DNA of 62,219 nucleotides, from contig JAJDUD010000024.1 of assembly GCA_022826825.1 (NCBI GenBank), positions 227,084-289,302 of the forward strand, written 5' to 3'. Every line of letters starts with the position of its first letter. The first letter of the stretch is position 1. Under the pieces are notes generated by a model. It ran no database searches. It was not told where the DNA came from and saw only the letters and a list, made by a program, of their open reading frames with translations. Both the position numbers and the translations under genes were made by a program. This document shows, piece by piece, positions 1-7,790 of this stretch. Source of the DNA: Acidobacteriota bacterium. GTDB lineage: Bacteria > Acidobacteriota > Vicinamibacteria > Marinacidobacterales > Marinacidobacteraceae.

Positions 1-1
1 C

Positions 2-172
2 GCCATCGAGTCGCTTGCGGACCGGCTGATCGTTCTCGCGGACGGCGCGGTCGCCGCCGCCGGGCTCGTGGGAGAGTTCGTGGGCAAGGGCGGCAAGGAC
101 CGGTCCGCCCCCGGCGAAGAGGGTGGCTGGCTGGCGGCGGCGCTCAACGGCGCGCGCCCGGCGAACGCGTAG
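2..172 (+). CDS. ABC transporter ATP-binding protein, C-terminal end (partial)
   Basis: Only the last 56 codons are present; the gene enters from the left edge. The visible tail reads AIESLADRLIVLADGAVAA, which matches the stretch after the H-loop of ABC ATPases, where a helix is followed by a 'drvvvLadGrvva' strand. The remainder is a short polar tail. The stop lies 6 bp before a GTG that opens a hydrophobic protein, so the two are probably the ATPase and permease of one exporter. The Walker and signature motifs lie outside the window, so the class is inferred from the tail and the neighbour. Confidence 0.6.
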   Translation, partial: AIESLADRLIVLADGAVAAAGLVGEFVGKGGKDRSAPGEEGGWLAAALNGARPANA

Positions 173-178
173 CCGCTG

Positions 179-955
179 GTGCCGTTCGCTCCCCTGGCCG
201 CCACCGCCGCCGTCGTGCTGCGTGGATTCGTGGCCGAGCGGAGCCTGCCGGCGGCGCTCGCGCTGGTTCTCCTCGGTTCCGGAGCCGGGGTGTTGCTGGG
301 CGACGTATCGCTCGGTCCGGGAGGGCGTTTCGAGTCGAACGTCGCCTGGGTACTCGCCGAGGTGCTGGGTTGGTCGCTGGCCCTCACCCACGGCGCGGGC
401 CTCGCCGGCGCCCGGGGAGTTCTCGGCGCCTTCGCGCTGGCGAGGCCGGTTTCCGCCGGGCTCCTGCTCGGCGGGCGCTTCCTCGGCCTCGCCGCCGGGC
501 TCTTCGTCTACGTGGCGCTGGTGGCTGCGGCGCTCTCGGGATGGCTCTTCCTCGCGCACGGCGGCGCGACGGCCGCGGTGGCCGCCATCGGTTGGCTGCT
601 GTGGCTGCGGCTCCTCGTGGTCCTCGCCGTGGCCACGCTGTTCCTGGCGCTGGTCCGCCCCACGGTCGCCATCGTCCTCGCCGCGCTCTCCTCGCTCGCC
701 GGTTGGCTGGCGGCCGGCTTTCCCACCGCCGGCCCCGTCTCCCTGGAGCCGTTGATCCGCCTCGCGACGCTCGTCCTGCCGGATCTGGCGGCGCTCGATG
801 CGCCCCTCGCGGGTCTCCCCGGGAATTCCCCCGACGCGGGGCCGTCGCTCGCGGGACCCACCCTCTACGCCGTCGCCTACGCGGCCGCCATGGTCGCCGC
901 CGCGATCGCGGTGTTTCCGTGGCGGGCCCGCCGGCCCGCGGCGCCGGTTTCCTGA
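179..955 (+). CDS. ABC-2-type transporter permease, probable
   Basis: The protein has 258 residues, is very rich in Ala, Leu, Val and Gly, and has about six hydrophobic segments (roughly residues 5-40, 55-75, 95-125, 130-160, 165-185 and 230-250). This is the size and layout of an ABC-2 type permease subunit. It starts at GTG 179, just after the ABC ATPase tail, so it is likely the membrane partner in an exporter. No substrate can be read from the sequence. The family call rests on topology and context, not on a diagnostic motif. Confidence 0.55.
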   Translation: MPFAPLAATAAVVLRGFVAERSLPAALALVLLGSGAGVLLGDVSLGPGGRFESNVAWVLAEVLGWSLALTHGAGLAGARGVLGAFALARPVSAGLLLGGRFLGLAAGLFVYVALVAAALSGWLFLAHGGATAAVAAIGWLLWLRLLVVLAVATLFLALVRPTVAIVLAALSSLAGWLAAGFPTAGPVSLEPLIRLATLVLPDLAALDAPLAGLPGNSPDAGPSLAGPTLYAVAYAAAMVAAAIAVFPWRARRPAAPVS

Positions 956-963
956 AGCAACGG

Positions 964-1860
964 ATGCGGGCCCCTCGGCGAGCCGGTCTCCGCGGCGCCG
1001 GCGCCGGCCGTCTCGCCAGCGCCGGCCTGTCGCTCGTGTGTCTCGGGATGTCCGCGCGGATCGCGCCCGCGGTGCGGCCGGCGGCGGCCCCCGCGTCGCC
1101 TCCGGGGGCGCACCTCAGCGACGCGGGGGTCGCGGCGCTCCCCTCCGGAGTCCGGCGCCTGCTGGCCGACCTGTCGTGGCTGCTGGCCGTCCAGTACTAC
1201 GGGAACCGGCGTCTCGAAGGCGCGCCGGCGTTCCCGGAGCTGGGCGCTCTCGTGGAGCAGGCGCTGCGGCTCGACCCGGGTCTCCGCCCGGCGGCGCTCG
1301 TGGGGCCGTTGCTGCTCGCGGAACGCCCCCCGCTCGGCGCGGGAGAACCCGAGCGCGCCGACGCCATCCTCGCCGGCTGGATCCGCCGCTACCCGGGCGA
1401 CTTCGACGCGGTGCTGCTCCGCAGTCTGCTGCACACCTGGCATCTTCGGGACCCGGAGCGGGGGGCGGCCCTGCTGGCGGCGGCGGGGGCCCGCGGAGAC
1501 GCGCCGCCGTGGCTCGTGGCGGTGGCGGCGCGGTCATTGACGGGGGTGGGGGCCCGCGCCGCGGCGCGGGAGCTCTGGCGCGTCCTGCTGGAGCGGACGG
1601 ACGACGGACGCATGCGGTCCAACGCCCGCACGCACCTGCTGCAACTCGACGCTCTCGACCGCCTGGACGAACTCAGCTCCCTGGCGCGCGCCTACGAACG
1701 GGCCTCGGGACGTCCTCCCCGTGGCTGGGAGGATCTCGTCGCGGCCGGACTGCTGCCGGGTCCGCCGGTCGATCCGGCCGGGGTTCCCTTCGCACTCGAC
1801 GAGGCTGGCCTGCCCGGGATCGCCCCGCAGTCGCCGCTGGCCGGTCATCCGGGCCGTTGA
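964..1860 (+). CDS. Secreted or membrane-anchored helical-repeat (TPR-like) protein
   Basis: The protein has 298 residues, starting at ATG 964, 8 bp after the permease stop. An N-terminal hydrophobic stretch (about residues 14-35) looks like a signal anchor. The body is Ala/Leu/Arg-rich helices with TPR-like spacing (about 60-230). The last ~50 residues contain a segment of the form 'Y..asG.pP..WedLvaaGlLpgpPvDPaG.PF', often seen at the end of pilus- or secretion-associated TPR proteins. Its TGA overlaps the TTG start of the prepilin peptidase, so it is coupled to the pilus block. The precise function is unknown. Confidence 0.6.
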   Translation: MRAPRRAGLRGAGAGRLASAGLSLVCLGMSARIAPAVRPAAAPASPPGAHLSDAGVAALPSGVRRLLADLSWLLAVQYYGNRRLEGAPAFPELGALVEQALRLDPGLRPAALVGPLLLAERPPLGAGEPERADAILAGWIRRYPGDFDAVLLRSLLHTWHLRDPERGAALLAAAGARGDAPPWLVAVAARSLTGVGARAAARELWRVLLERTDDGRMRSNARTHLLQLDALDRLDELSSLARAYERASGRPPRGWEDLVAAGLLPGPPVDPAGVPFALDEAGLPGIAPQSPLAGHPGR

Positions 1861-2588
1861 CTCTTCCCGCGCTGTTCCTCCTGGGACTCGTCGTCGGGAG
1901 CTTCCTGAACGTGCTGATCCATCGTCTGCCGGCCGGGGAATCGGTGCTGTTTCCGGGTTCGCGATGCCCCGCGTGCGCGGCGCCCATCCGGATTCGGGAC
2001 AATCTTCCGGTGGTTTCCTGGTTCTGGCTCGCCGGCCGTTGCCGGGACTGCCGGGCCCGCATTCCGGTGCGCTATCCGCTGGTCGAGATACTGACCGGGG
2101 TGCTGTTCGGGTGGGCGCCGGAAGGAGGGGATCCGGCGCTCGTCGTCTCCCGGGTGCTCCTGCTGAGCCTCCTGCTGGCGCTGGCGGTGACCGACTGGGA
2201 GAGCATGGTGCTGCCGGACGCTCTCACGCTTCCCGGGGCCGCGCTGGGTCTCGCGCTTTCGGGACCGCGCGCCGATCTGGATCTCCTGACCTCGGCCGGC
2301 GGCGCCCTCCTCGGAGCGACCCTGCTCTTCTCGCTGCGGGCGCTCTGGCTGCGCTTCCGGGGTGTCGAGGCGGTTGGCCTCGGCGACGTGAAGCTGCTCC
2401 TGCTGATCGGGGCCTTCCTGGGCCCGTCAGCCGCGCTCGGGGCGGTCGCCCTCGCGGCCGCGCTCGGAGTGCTGATCGCCGGGCCGCTGCTGCTCCTCGG
2501 CAGGATCCGGCGCGACACCCCGTTGCCCTTCGGCACCCTGCTCGCCCTGAGCGCGGGTTTTGCCTTCGTAGTCTCGACGGGGGGCTAG
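1857..2588 (+). CDS. pilD: Type IV prepilin peptidase / N-methyltransferase
   Basis: This inner-membrane aspartyl protease would cleave the leader of type IV prepilins and N-methylate the new N-terminus. It has 243 residues. The N-terminal 'LVVGSFLNVLIHRLP' segment is typical. Two Cys pairs (C37/C40 and C62/C65) form the cytoplasmic zinc-binding domain of full-length bifunctional enzymes. The catalytic Asp residues are D113 (VTDWE) and D177 in the GxGD motif (VGLGDVKLL). The TTG start at 1857 overlaps the previous stop. Putative substrates, the PilV- and PilW-like pseudopilins, are encoded just downstream, so a pilus assembly role is likely. Confidence 0.92.
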   Translation: MTLPALFLLGLVVGSFLNVLIHRLPAGESVLFPGSRCPACAAPIRIRDNLPVVSWFWLAGRCRDCRARIPVRYPLVEILTGVLFGWAPEGGDPALVVSRVLLLSLLLALAVTDWESMVLPDALTLPGAALGLALSGPRADLDLLTSAGGALLGATLLFSLRALWLRFRGVEAVGLGDVKLLLLIGAFLGPSAALGAVALAAALGVLIAGPLLLLGRIRRDTPLPFGTLLALSAGFAFVVSTGG

Positions 2589-2767
2589 CGCCCGGAGCGG
2601 CGACGGGCCGCCCGGTGAGGTGAGGATGTCCGCGGGGCAGATCCGCGGCTCCCGCTGCGACGACTCGGCGACGTTTTTGTGCATCTTCGCTTCGACTTTT
2701 CCACATTCGCTTCCAAAACGGGAAAAACCCGAGGCGATTTACGTCTGTCTCCTTGTAGGGCAGGGAC
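2589..2767. promoter_or_regulatory. AT-richer leader upstream of the minor pilin genes
   Basis: This 179-bp gap is clearly less GC-rich between about 2670 and 2750 than its surroundings, with runs of T and A. It lies directly before the PilV-like gene and is the most likely promoter region for the pilin block. A purine-rich AGGG lies 5 nt before ATG 2768. I could not place a convincing sigma-54 or TANNNT box here. Confidence 0.35.
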
Positions 2768-3277
2768 ATGGACCAAGAGACCACAGACCGAACCGCCGGA
2801 CGCACGCCGGGCAACGACGGTTTCTCGCTCGTCGAGACGCTCTTCGCGGTACTCGTGCTCGTCGTCGCTGCCGGCGGCCTCGTGCGCGCGCTGGCCCACG
2901 CGTCCGAGGGCCGCCAGGCCGCCGCCGATACCGGTCTCGCGACCCGAATCGCCGAGGCGCGGATGGAGGAACTGCTAGCGGCCCCCTTCTGGCGGGGATG
3001 GCCCTGGCCGGGATATCACGCCGCGGTCGCTCCCGGCGGCAGCGTCGAAACCGGAGGCGCCGGCGCACCCGGGTACTTCGCGTTCTTCGGCGAGGACGGG
3101 GAGCCCGCGGACCGCCGCTCCGCACGGTACGAGGTGCGCTGGCGGATCCGGGAACTCGTGGCGCCGGGCGGAGACCGGCTCGCCGGGCTTCGGTTCGAGG
3201 TCGTGGCGATGCCGGTCTCGGGCGGCCGCGGTTCCGTCGTCCGGCTGGAGTCGGTCCGGGTGGCGAACGGTGAATAG
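2768..3277 (+). CDS. PilV-like type IV minor pilin (prepilin-type N-terminus)
   Basis: The protein has 169 residues. After an 18-residue polar leader it shows the prepilin site G18/FSLVE, with Glu at mature position +5, then a hydrophobic helix (LFAVLVLVVAAGGLV). This is the classical class III signal processed by the prepilin peptidase encoded just upstream. The globular part is short and has no recognisable ligand motif. Size and position before PilX- and PilY1-like genes fit PilV, a priming or minor pilin. Its stop overlaps the GTG start of the next gene by 8 bp. Confidence 0.8.
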   Translation: MDQETTDRTAGRTPGNDGFSLVETLFAVLVLVVAAGGLVRALAHASEGRQAAADTGLATRIAEARMEELLAAPFWRGWPWPGYHAAVAPGGSVETGGAGAPGYFAFFGEDGEPADRRSARYEVRWRIRELVAPGGDRLAGLRFEVVAMPVSGGRGSVVRLESVRVANGE

Positions 3278-4067
3278 GACGCGGGTGCTTCCGGCGGGGC
3301 CCCGCGGGGGCTCACGGGAGCGGGGGATGGCGCTCGTCCTGGCGCTCCTGCTGGTGCTGGCCCTGGCCGGTATCGGGGCCGTCGTGCTGGTGTCGGTGGG
3401 ATCCGACGGTGCGGTGGCGCGGAACCAGGCCTGGCAGGCGCGGGCGGCGGCCCAGGCCGAAGCCGGGCTCGAGGTGGCGAAGGCCCTTTTGGCCCGCCAC
3501 GTGGAGGAACACGGCAGCTTCGAAAGGGCCCTCCCGCCGGTCCGATCCTCGATCCGGGCCGAAAGGGGGGACCGCCGGGCACGGGCGCTCCCGATCGACG
3601 GCGCCGCCTGCGGCGATCCGGCCACCCCGGGTTGCCGCGACTACGAGGTGTTCCGGGACGAGCCGATGGCGGGAGGAAACGCCCGCGTCCACGTGGGCCG
3701 CGTGCTGCGCGACGTCGGTGGCCGCGCGCTGCTGTTCGATCCCCGGGCCCCGGGCGCCGGGTGGGCGCCGGACCTCGATGGGGATGGAATTCCCGACCTC
3801 GCCGGGGTCACCGTCTGGATTCGCCGGCCGGTGGTGGGCGCCCTCGACGCCGGGGCCCCGCACGACCGGGCGGTGCTCACGGCCGAAGCGCGCCATCCGC
3901 CGCCCCGGGGGCCGGAAGACCCGCACGCGGTCAGCCGGCTCGAGATGACGCTGCGGCTCGCTCCGCGGCCGTCGGGGGCGGAACCGGGCGACGCCGGCTA
4001 CAGCGACGGCCTGACGACCTGGGTGAGCCGGCGCCTCCCCACCGGGGACCGCCGGGAGGCGCGGTGA
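3270..4067 (+). CDS. PilX-like pilus assembly protein
   Basis: The protein has 265 residues and starts at GTG 3270 inside the end of the pilV-like gene. The segment ERGMALVLALLLVLALAGIG followed by an Ala-rich 'AQAEAGLEVAKALL' helix is the PilX N-terminal pattern, a prepilin-like helix without a canonical G/F-E site. Residues about 170-180 contain DLDGDGIPD, a calcium-loop-like stretch. PilX-type proteins sit beneath PilY1 in the pilus tip complex, and the pilY1-like gene follows 34 bp later, which supports the assignment. Confidence 0.75.
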   Translation: MNRTRVLPAGPRGGSRERGMALVLALLLVLALAGIGAVVLVSVGSDGAVARNQAWQARAAAQAEAGLEVAKALLARHVEEHGSFERALPPVRSSIRAERGDRRARALPIDGAACGDPATPGCRDYEVFRDEPMAGGNARVHVGRVLRDVGGRALLFDPRAPGAGWAPDLDGDGIPDLAGVTVWIRRPVVGALDAGAPHDRAVLTAEARHPPPRGPEDPHAVSRLEMTLRLAPRPSGAEPGDAGYSDGLTTWVSRRLPTGDRREAR

Positions 4068-4101
4068 GCGCGACGAGAGCGTTTGTGAAAGGAGAAACAC
4101 C

Positions 4102-7100
4102 ATGAACCGATCGAGCGGTGGGCCGCGCGCACGGCGGTGGTTCGCGTTGCCTCTGGGGCTGGCGTTCGCCGCCGCCGCGCCGGCGGGCGTCCTGCCGGCT
4201 TCCGGGGCGCCCGGAGTCCAGGGCTCCCTGGACGAACGCCGGGATCCCCTCGGGGTCGTGCGCACCACCATGCGCCCCCGGGTCTGGATCCTGTTCGACA
4301 CCTCGGAGTCCATGACCATCGGGATGGGGCGCCGAAGCCGGTTCGCGGTCGCCCAGGACGTGGTCCGGTCGGTGGTCCGGAATCTGGAGTCGGCAGCGGG
4401 CGACCCCCTCGTGCACTGGCGACTCGCGGCTTTCCGGCAGTTCCAGTTTTCGGAGGACGGCAGCTCCCGCCGAGCGATCTGTGCGGACCCGACCATGGGC
4501 GCGGGGCTCCCCCGCGGCTCGCCGGGAGTCCCGGTGACCCGGGTCCGCTGCGGGGGCGTGCGGATCCTCAGCGACCCTTCGGGGTGCGACGCGGAGGTGG
4601 GGCGGACCGCCCTGCTCAGGAAACTCCCGGACCGCGTCAACACCAATCGGACCCCGAACGGGATCGCCCTCTACCAGCTCGCGAACCACATCGCGCGGAA
4701 GGCGACGGCGGACCTCGAGCCGGGCCAGCAGAACGTGATCGTCCTGATCACGGACGGCCTCGACACCTGCGAATGCATCCACCACCCCTGGCTCGATTTC
4801 AACGACGGCCCCGCCGGGCGAAGACCTCGGGGCGGGGTCTGGCTCCGCACGAGCCACGCGAGTCCGGACACGCTGGTTCACCACGAGCCGTCCCGTCAGG
4901 CGCACGTCGGCTGGAATGCGGGCCTCAAGGCGAAGGCGGCGTATCTGGCCCTCAACGGCGGCGATCCGGACGCCGGCCTGGGGGATATCTACGTGGTCGG
5001 CGTCGCCATGACGGATGAACTGGCGCGCGGCCACACGAACCACCTGGCGTGGATGGCCTCGAACGGCCGGCATCCGGCCCTCTACGCGGACCGGCCCGAG
5101 ACCCTGCGCCGGGCCCTCAGTCAGGTTCTCGACGAGATCACCCTCCCCTCCGGCACGGTGAAGCTCGCGGCGCCGCGGCTGGGCACCGTCAAGGAACTCG
5201 TCGCGAGTTCTCCGAGCCCCGCGTTCCCCGGGAGCGATCCCACGCTTTCCCGGGACGCCCTGGTGGCCCCGGCGAACGGGGGCCATGGCCTGGAGGAGCT
5301 GGTCCGGCTGCGAGCCTCGTACGCCGACAACATCCTCTTCTCGACCTACGCGGAACTGCATTCGCTGCGCGGTGGGCTGCGGGCGCTTCCGACGTCCGCC
5401 GAGGGCGGAGGGAGTCTGGGAGAGGGCGCCGTGTGGGATGCGGGGTCGCAGCTCGCCGAGCGCGATCCGGCGGATCGGCTGATCCTCTTCAACCGGGCCG
5501 GCAGCCGCGAACTCCGGCCCTTCGAGGTCGGCGAGGTGACTGCGGCGGACCTGGGCGTCGAGGCGGGCTACCTGGCCGAAGTGGACGGGGCCGGGGCGCG
5601 CACCGCCGGGGACGCGGCCCGCATCGTGGTGCGCCTGGTCCGCGGCGAGGAACTCGCGGTCCATCCCGATACCGGGACCATCTACCGGCCCGACGGACAC
5701 CTCCACTTCACGGGGGGCCGGGGCACCTGGAAACTCCGCGAGGGCCTGGCTTCCCCGGCCGTGGTCACCCATCCTCCCCGCCGTCCGGATCGCATCCTGC
5801 GGGAACGGGAGAGCTACGAGCGCTTCTTCGCCCGGCATGCGAATCGGAGGACCATGGTCTATCTCCCGACCAGCGGCGGGGTGCTCCATGCGTTCGCCGC
5901 CGACAGCGGGAAGGAGGTCTTCGCGTACATCCCGGACGACATCCTCGGCCCGGCCCCGGATGGCGGGAACGCCGGGGAACGCATCTTCCTGCGGGAACTC
6001 GCGAGCGCCGGCGTCCGGGGCGCCGCCGGGCTCCGGCGCGGACTCGTGCAGCGTTTCGCGCTCGCCGGCTCGCCGGTGGTGCGGGATGTCTTCCTGCCGG
6101 GAACGCAGGACTGGCGGACGGTCCTTGCCTTCGGCCGCTCCTTCGGCGGGCGGTTCGTGACCGCGCTCGATGTCTCGGACGTGGGGGACGGCTGGGCCGG
6201 CGGACATCGCGCCCCGACGCCCTCGGCGGGCGGCCCCGGCCTGCCGCGCCTGCTCTTCAACGTCGGACATCGTCCCGGCGGTCCGGGAGCATCCCTGCCG
6301 GAACTCGGTGAGACGCCGGAACCGCTCCTGGCGGAAGTGCCGGCGGCCGGAGGAAGCGCCTGGACGATGTTCCTGCCAGCCGGACAGGGGCATCCGGACG
6401 GCGACTCCGGCGAGTGGCTTCTCGCTCTCTCCCCCGAGGGCGGCCAGGTCCGCGGCCGCTACCGGTTGGCGCGGGGCCCGGGCGCGCGTATTCGGAAGAA
6501 CAGCGCCGTCACCTCCGCGGCGCCGTGGCGGCCGGCGTGGTCGGTACCGGGAACCACCGACCTGGTCACCCGGGTGTATCTCGCCGACCTTCACGGTCAG
6601 ATACACCGGCTGCGGCTCTCGGAGCCCGGCGCCTGGCAGTGGAGCGTGGCGCACCGGTTGGGCGGGGAGCATCCGATCCTCACGCCTCCGGTGGTGTTCC
6701 CGTTTCCGGGCCGGACGGAGCCGCATCTGCTCGTCGTGACCGGGGGTGACCGCCGGGTTCGGGACATCCCCTCCGCGGTCGTCCTGCTCCGGGACGAGGG
6801 GACGGAGCTTCAGGAGGTCTGGAGGAAAACGCTGTCCGACGGCGAAACGCCCCAGGGACAACCCGTGGTGCTCGCGGCCGGTCCGGGCGTCGAGGTGGTG
6901 CTCGCCACCCACACCTCCCGGACCGAGACGCTCTCCTGCGACACCTCCGCCACCACCGACGGCACCGCGCGGCTACGCGCGTTCAACGGCTTGACGGGAG
7001 CGGCCCTGGCCGGAGTGGTGGCCGAGGGGGCCTCGGCGCGGGCGTTCGGCGCGGGGCGCGTTCGGGGGATCAGCCTCTCGACGTCGGGGAACCTGGCGCT

Positions 7101-7245
7101 GAGCGTCAGCGGCGTCGGCGGTCAGGCGATCGACACGATCATCGGGGACTTCGAATTCCGGGTGCGGGACGCCGCCCTCGAGGACGTGACCCTGTTCGTC
7201 GAGGGCTTCCGCCGCTCTCCCTTCTGGATCCAGCCCGAGGGTTAA
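4102..7245 (+). CDS. PilY1-like pilus tip adhesin/assembly protein
   Basis: The protein has 1047 residues with an N-terminal signal peptide (to about residue 36). A von Willebrand factor A region begins near residue 61, with the MIDAS motif DTSES (D66, S68, S70). A later conserved core around TSGGVLHAFAADSGKEVFAY is the PilY1 beta-propeller signature, where 'GxLHAF.a.tG.e.fa.ip' is characteristic. A Shine-Dalgarno-like GGAG lies at about 4089-4095. PilY1 proteins cap the pilus and bind surfaces or calcium. The gene sits between PilX- and PilW-like genes, as in classical pilV-W-X-Y1 operons, but here the repeat-filled gap at 7246-7790 separates it from pilW. Confidence 0.88.
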   Translation: MNRSSGGPRARRWFALPLGLAFAAAAPAGVLPASGAPGVQGSLDERRDPLGVVRTTMRPRVWILFDTSESMTIGMGRRSRFAVAQDVVRSVVRNLESAAGDPLVHWRLAAFRQFQFSEDGSSRRAICADPTMGAGLPRGSPGVPVTRVRCGGVRILSDPSGCDAEVGRTALLRKLPDRVNTNRTPNGIALYQLANHIARKATADLEPGQQNVIVLITDGLDTCECIHHPWLDFNDGPAGRRPRGGVWLRTSHASPDTLVHHEPSRQAHVGWNAGLKAKAAYLALNGGDPDAGLGDIYVVGVAMTDELARGHTNHLAWMASNGRHPALYADRPETLRRALSQVLDEITLPSGTVKLAAPRLGTVKELVASSPSPAFPGSDPTLSRDALVAPANGGHGLEELVRLRASYADNILFSTYAELHSLRGGLRALPTSAEGGGSLGEGAVWDAGSQLAERDPADRLILFNRAGSRELRPFEVGEVTAADLGVEAGYLAEVDGAGARTAGDAARIVVRLVRGEELAVHPDTGTIYRPDGHLHFTGGRGTWKLREGLASPAVVTHPPRRPDRILRERESYERFFARHANRRTMVYLPTSGGVLHAFAADSGKEVFAYIPDDILGPAPDGGNAGERIFLRELASAGVRGAAGLRRGLVQRFALAGSPVVRDVFLPGTQDWRTVLAFGRSFGGRFVTALDVSDVGDGWAGGHRAPTPSAGGPGLPRLLFNVGHRPGGPGASLPELGETPEPLLAEVPAAGGSAWTMFLPAGQGHPDGDSGEWLLALSPEGGQVRGRYRLARGPGARIRKNSAVTSAAPWRPAWSVPGTTDLVTRVYLADLHGQIHRLRLSEPGAWQWSVAHRLGGEHPILTPPVVFPFPGRTEPHLLVVTGGDRRVRDIPSAVVLLRDEGTELQEVWRKTLSDGETPQGQPVVLAAGPGVEVVLATHTSRTETLSCDTSATTDGTARLRAFNGLTGAALAGVVAEGASARAFGAGRVRGISLSTSGNLALSVSGVGGQAIDTIIGDFEFRVRDAALEDVTLFVEGFRRSPFWIQPEG

Positions 7246-7453
7246 CAGCCTGTGCAAGACGTCACGCGGCATGCCAACGGCGATGCATCCCGCCCGAACC
7301 GCGCCTCGGCGCGGCGCTCTGCGTTGCGTTTCGGTCGGAATACACCCGGTATGCCTCCCTCACGCGCCGTGTCAGACGGACCCCCACCGGGAGAAACACC
7401 CACGCGCGTGTCCTCCTGCGCACCCCGCCGGGCATGAAAACGCACAGGGGGCG

Positions 7454-7495
7454 AGGAGCGCCGGTCTTCAGACTAGGAGCGCCGGTCTTCAGACC
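7454..7495. repeat. 21-bp tandem duplication at the left end of the element
   Basis: The unit AGGAGCGCCGGTCTTCAGAC plus one base occurs twice back to back (7454-7474 and 7475-7495, last base differing). It duplicates half of the first terminal hairpin. The other three copies of the element carry the unit once, so this is a local slippage or recombination event. Confidence 0.8.
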
Positions 7496-7694
7496 GGCAT
7501 CGCGGCCGCAGGCCGCGAAACTCCCGGCGCCATCGCGCCCCATTGCGGGGACCCGAAACGAAGACGGCGAAAGCGGAGTAGGCGCGCGCCGTTGTCGTCG
7601 CGCCATTCCCTTTGACGGGGGCGCCATGCGGCGAAAGGAAGCCCAGGAGTTTCGCCCGCTGCGCGGGCGATGCCGGTCTGAAGACCGGCGCTCC
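7476..7694. mobile_element. MITE/REP-like element, copy 1 (52-bp terminal inverted repeats)
   Basis: The left arm 7476-7527 and right arm 7643-7694 are inverted repeats. Each arm has an outer palindrome (GCCGGTCTTCAGACCGGC, 7481-7498; its reverse complement at 7672-7689) and an inner hairpin. The inner hairpin is CGCGGCC-GCA-GGCCGCG on the left and CGCCCGC-TGC-GCGGGCG on the right: different stems, same shape. The core of about 115 bp has no believable ORF. It resembles non-autonomous hairpin elements (REP/BIME or MITE). No transposase is nearby. Confidence 0.7.
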
Positions 7695-7790
7695 TTCTCG
7701 TCCCTGTCATCGGGCGGGTTGCATTTTCACAGGAACTGGGCCTCGCCGTTCTCGGTGCTCACGTCACTTTCTCCACAGGCTGTTAAACCG

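Larger units (their letters stand above)
7242..7786. repeat. Repeat-filled intergenic region bracketed by an inverted 13-mer
   Basis: The 545 bp between the PilY1- and PilW-like genes have no convincing gene. They are bounded by TTAACAGCCTGTG at 7242-7254, overlapping the pilY1 stop, and its exact reverse complement at 7774-7786. Inside lie a conserved left flank (about 7385-7475), the 219-bp hairpin element (7476-7694), and a right flank with GCATTTTCAC near 7721. The whole block looks like an insertion between two genes of one operon. Confidence 0.6.

Noticed and set aside
3931..6912. A very long open frame (993 codons) on the strand opposite the pilY1-like gene
   Set aside because: It is antisense to a gene with clear motifs, is full of Arg/Pro/Gly/His with no domain, and follows from the GC-rich third positions of the real gene. 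Similar shadows occur opposite metH, the argS operon and the MoxR-DUF58 region.
7434..7790. N-terminal extension of the PilW-like protein
   Set aside because: It lies wholly in the repeat block. The ATG at 7791 gives a normal short prepilin leader.
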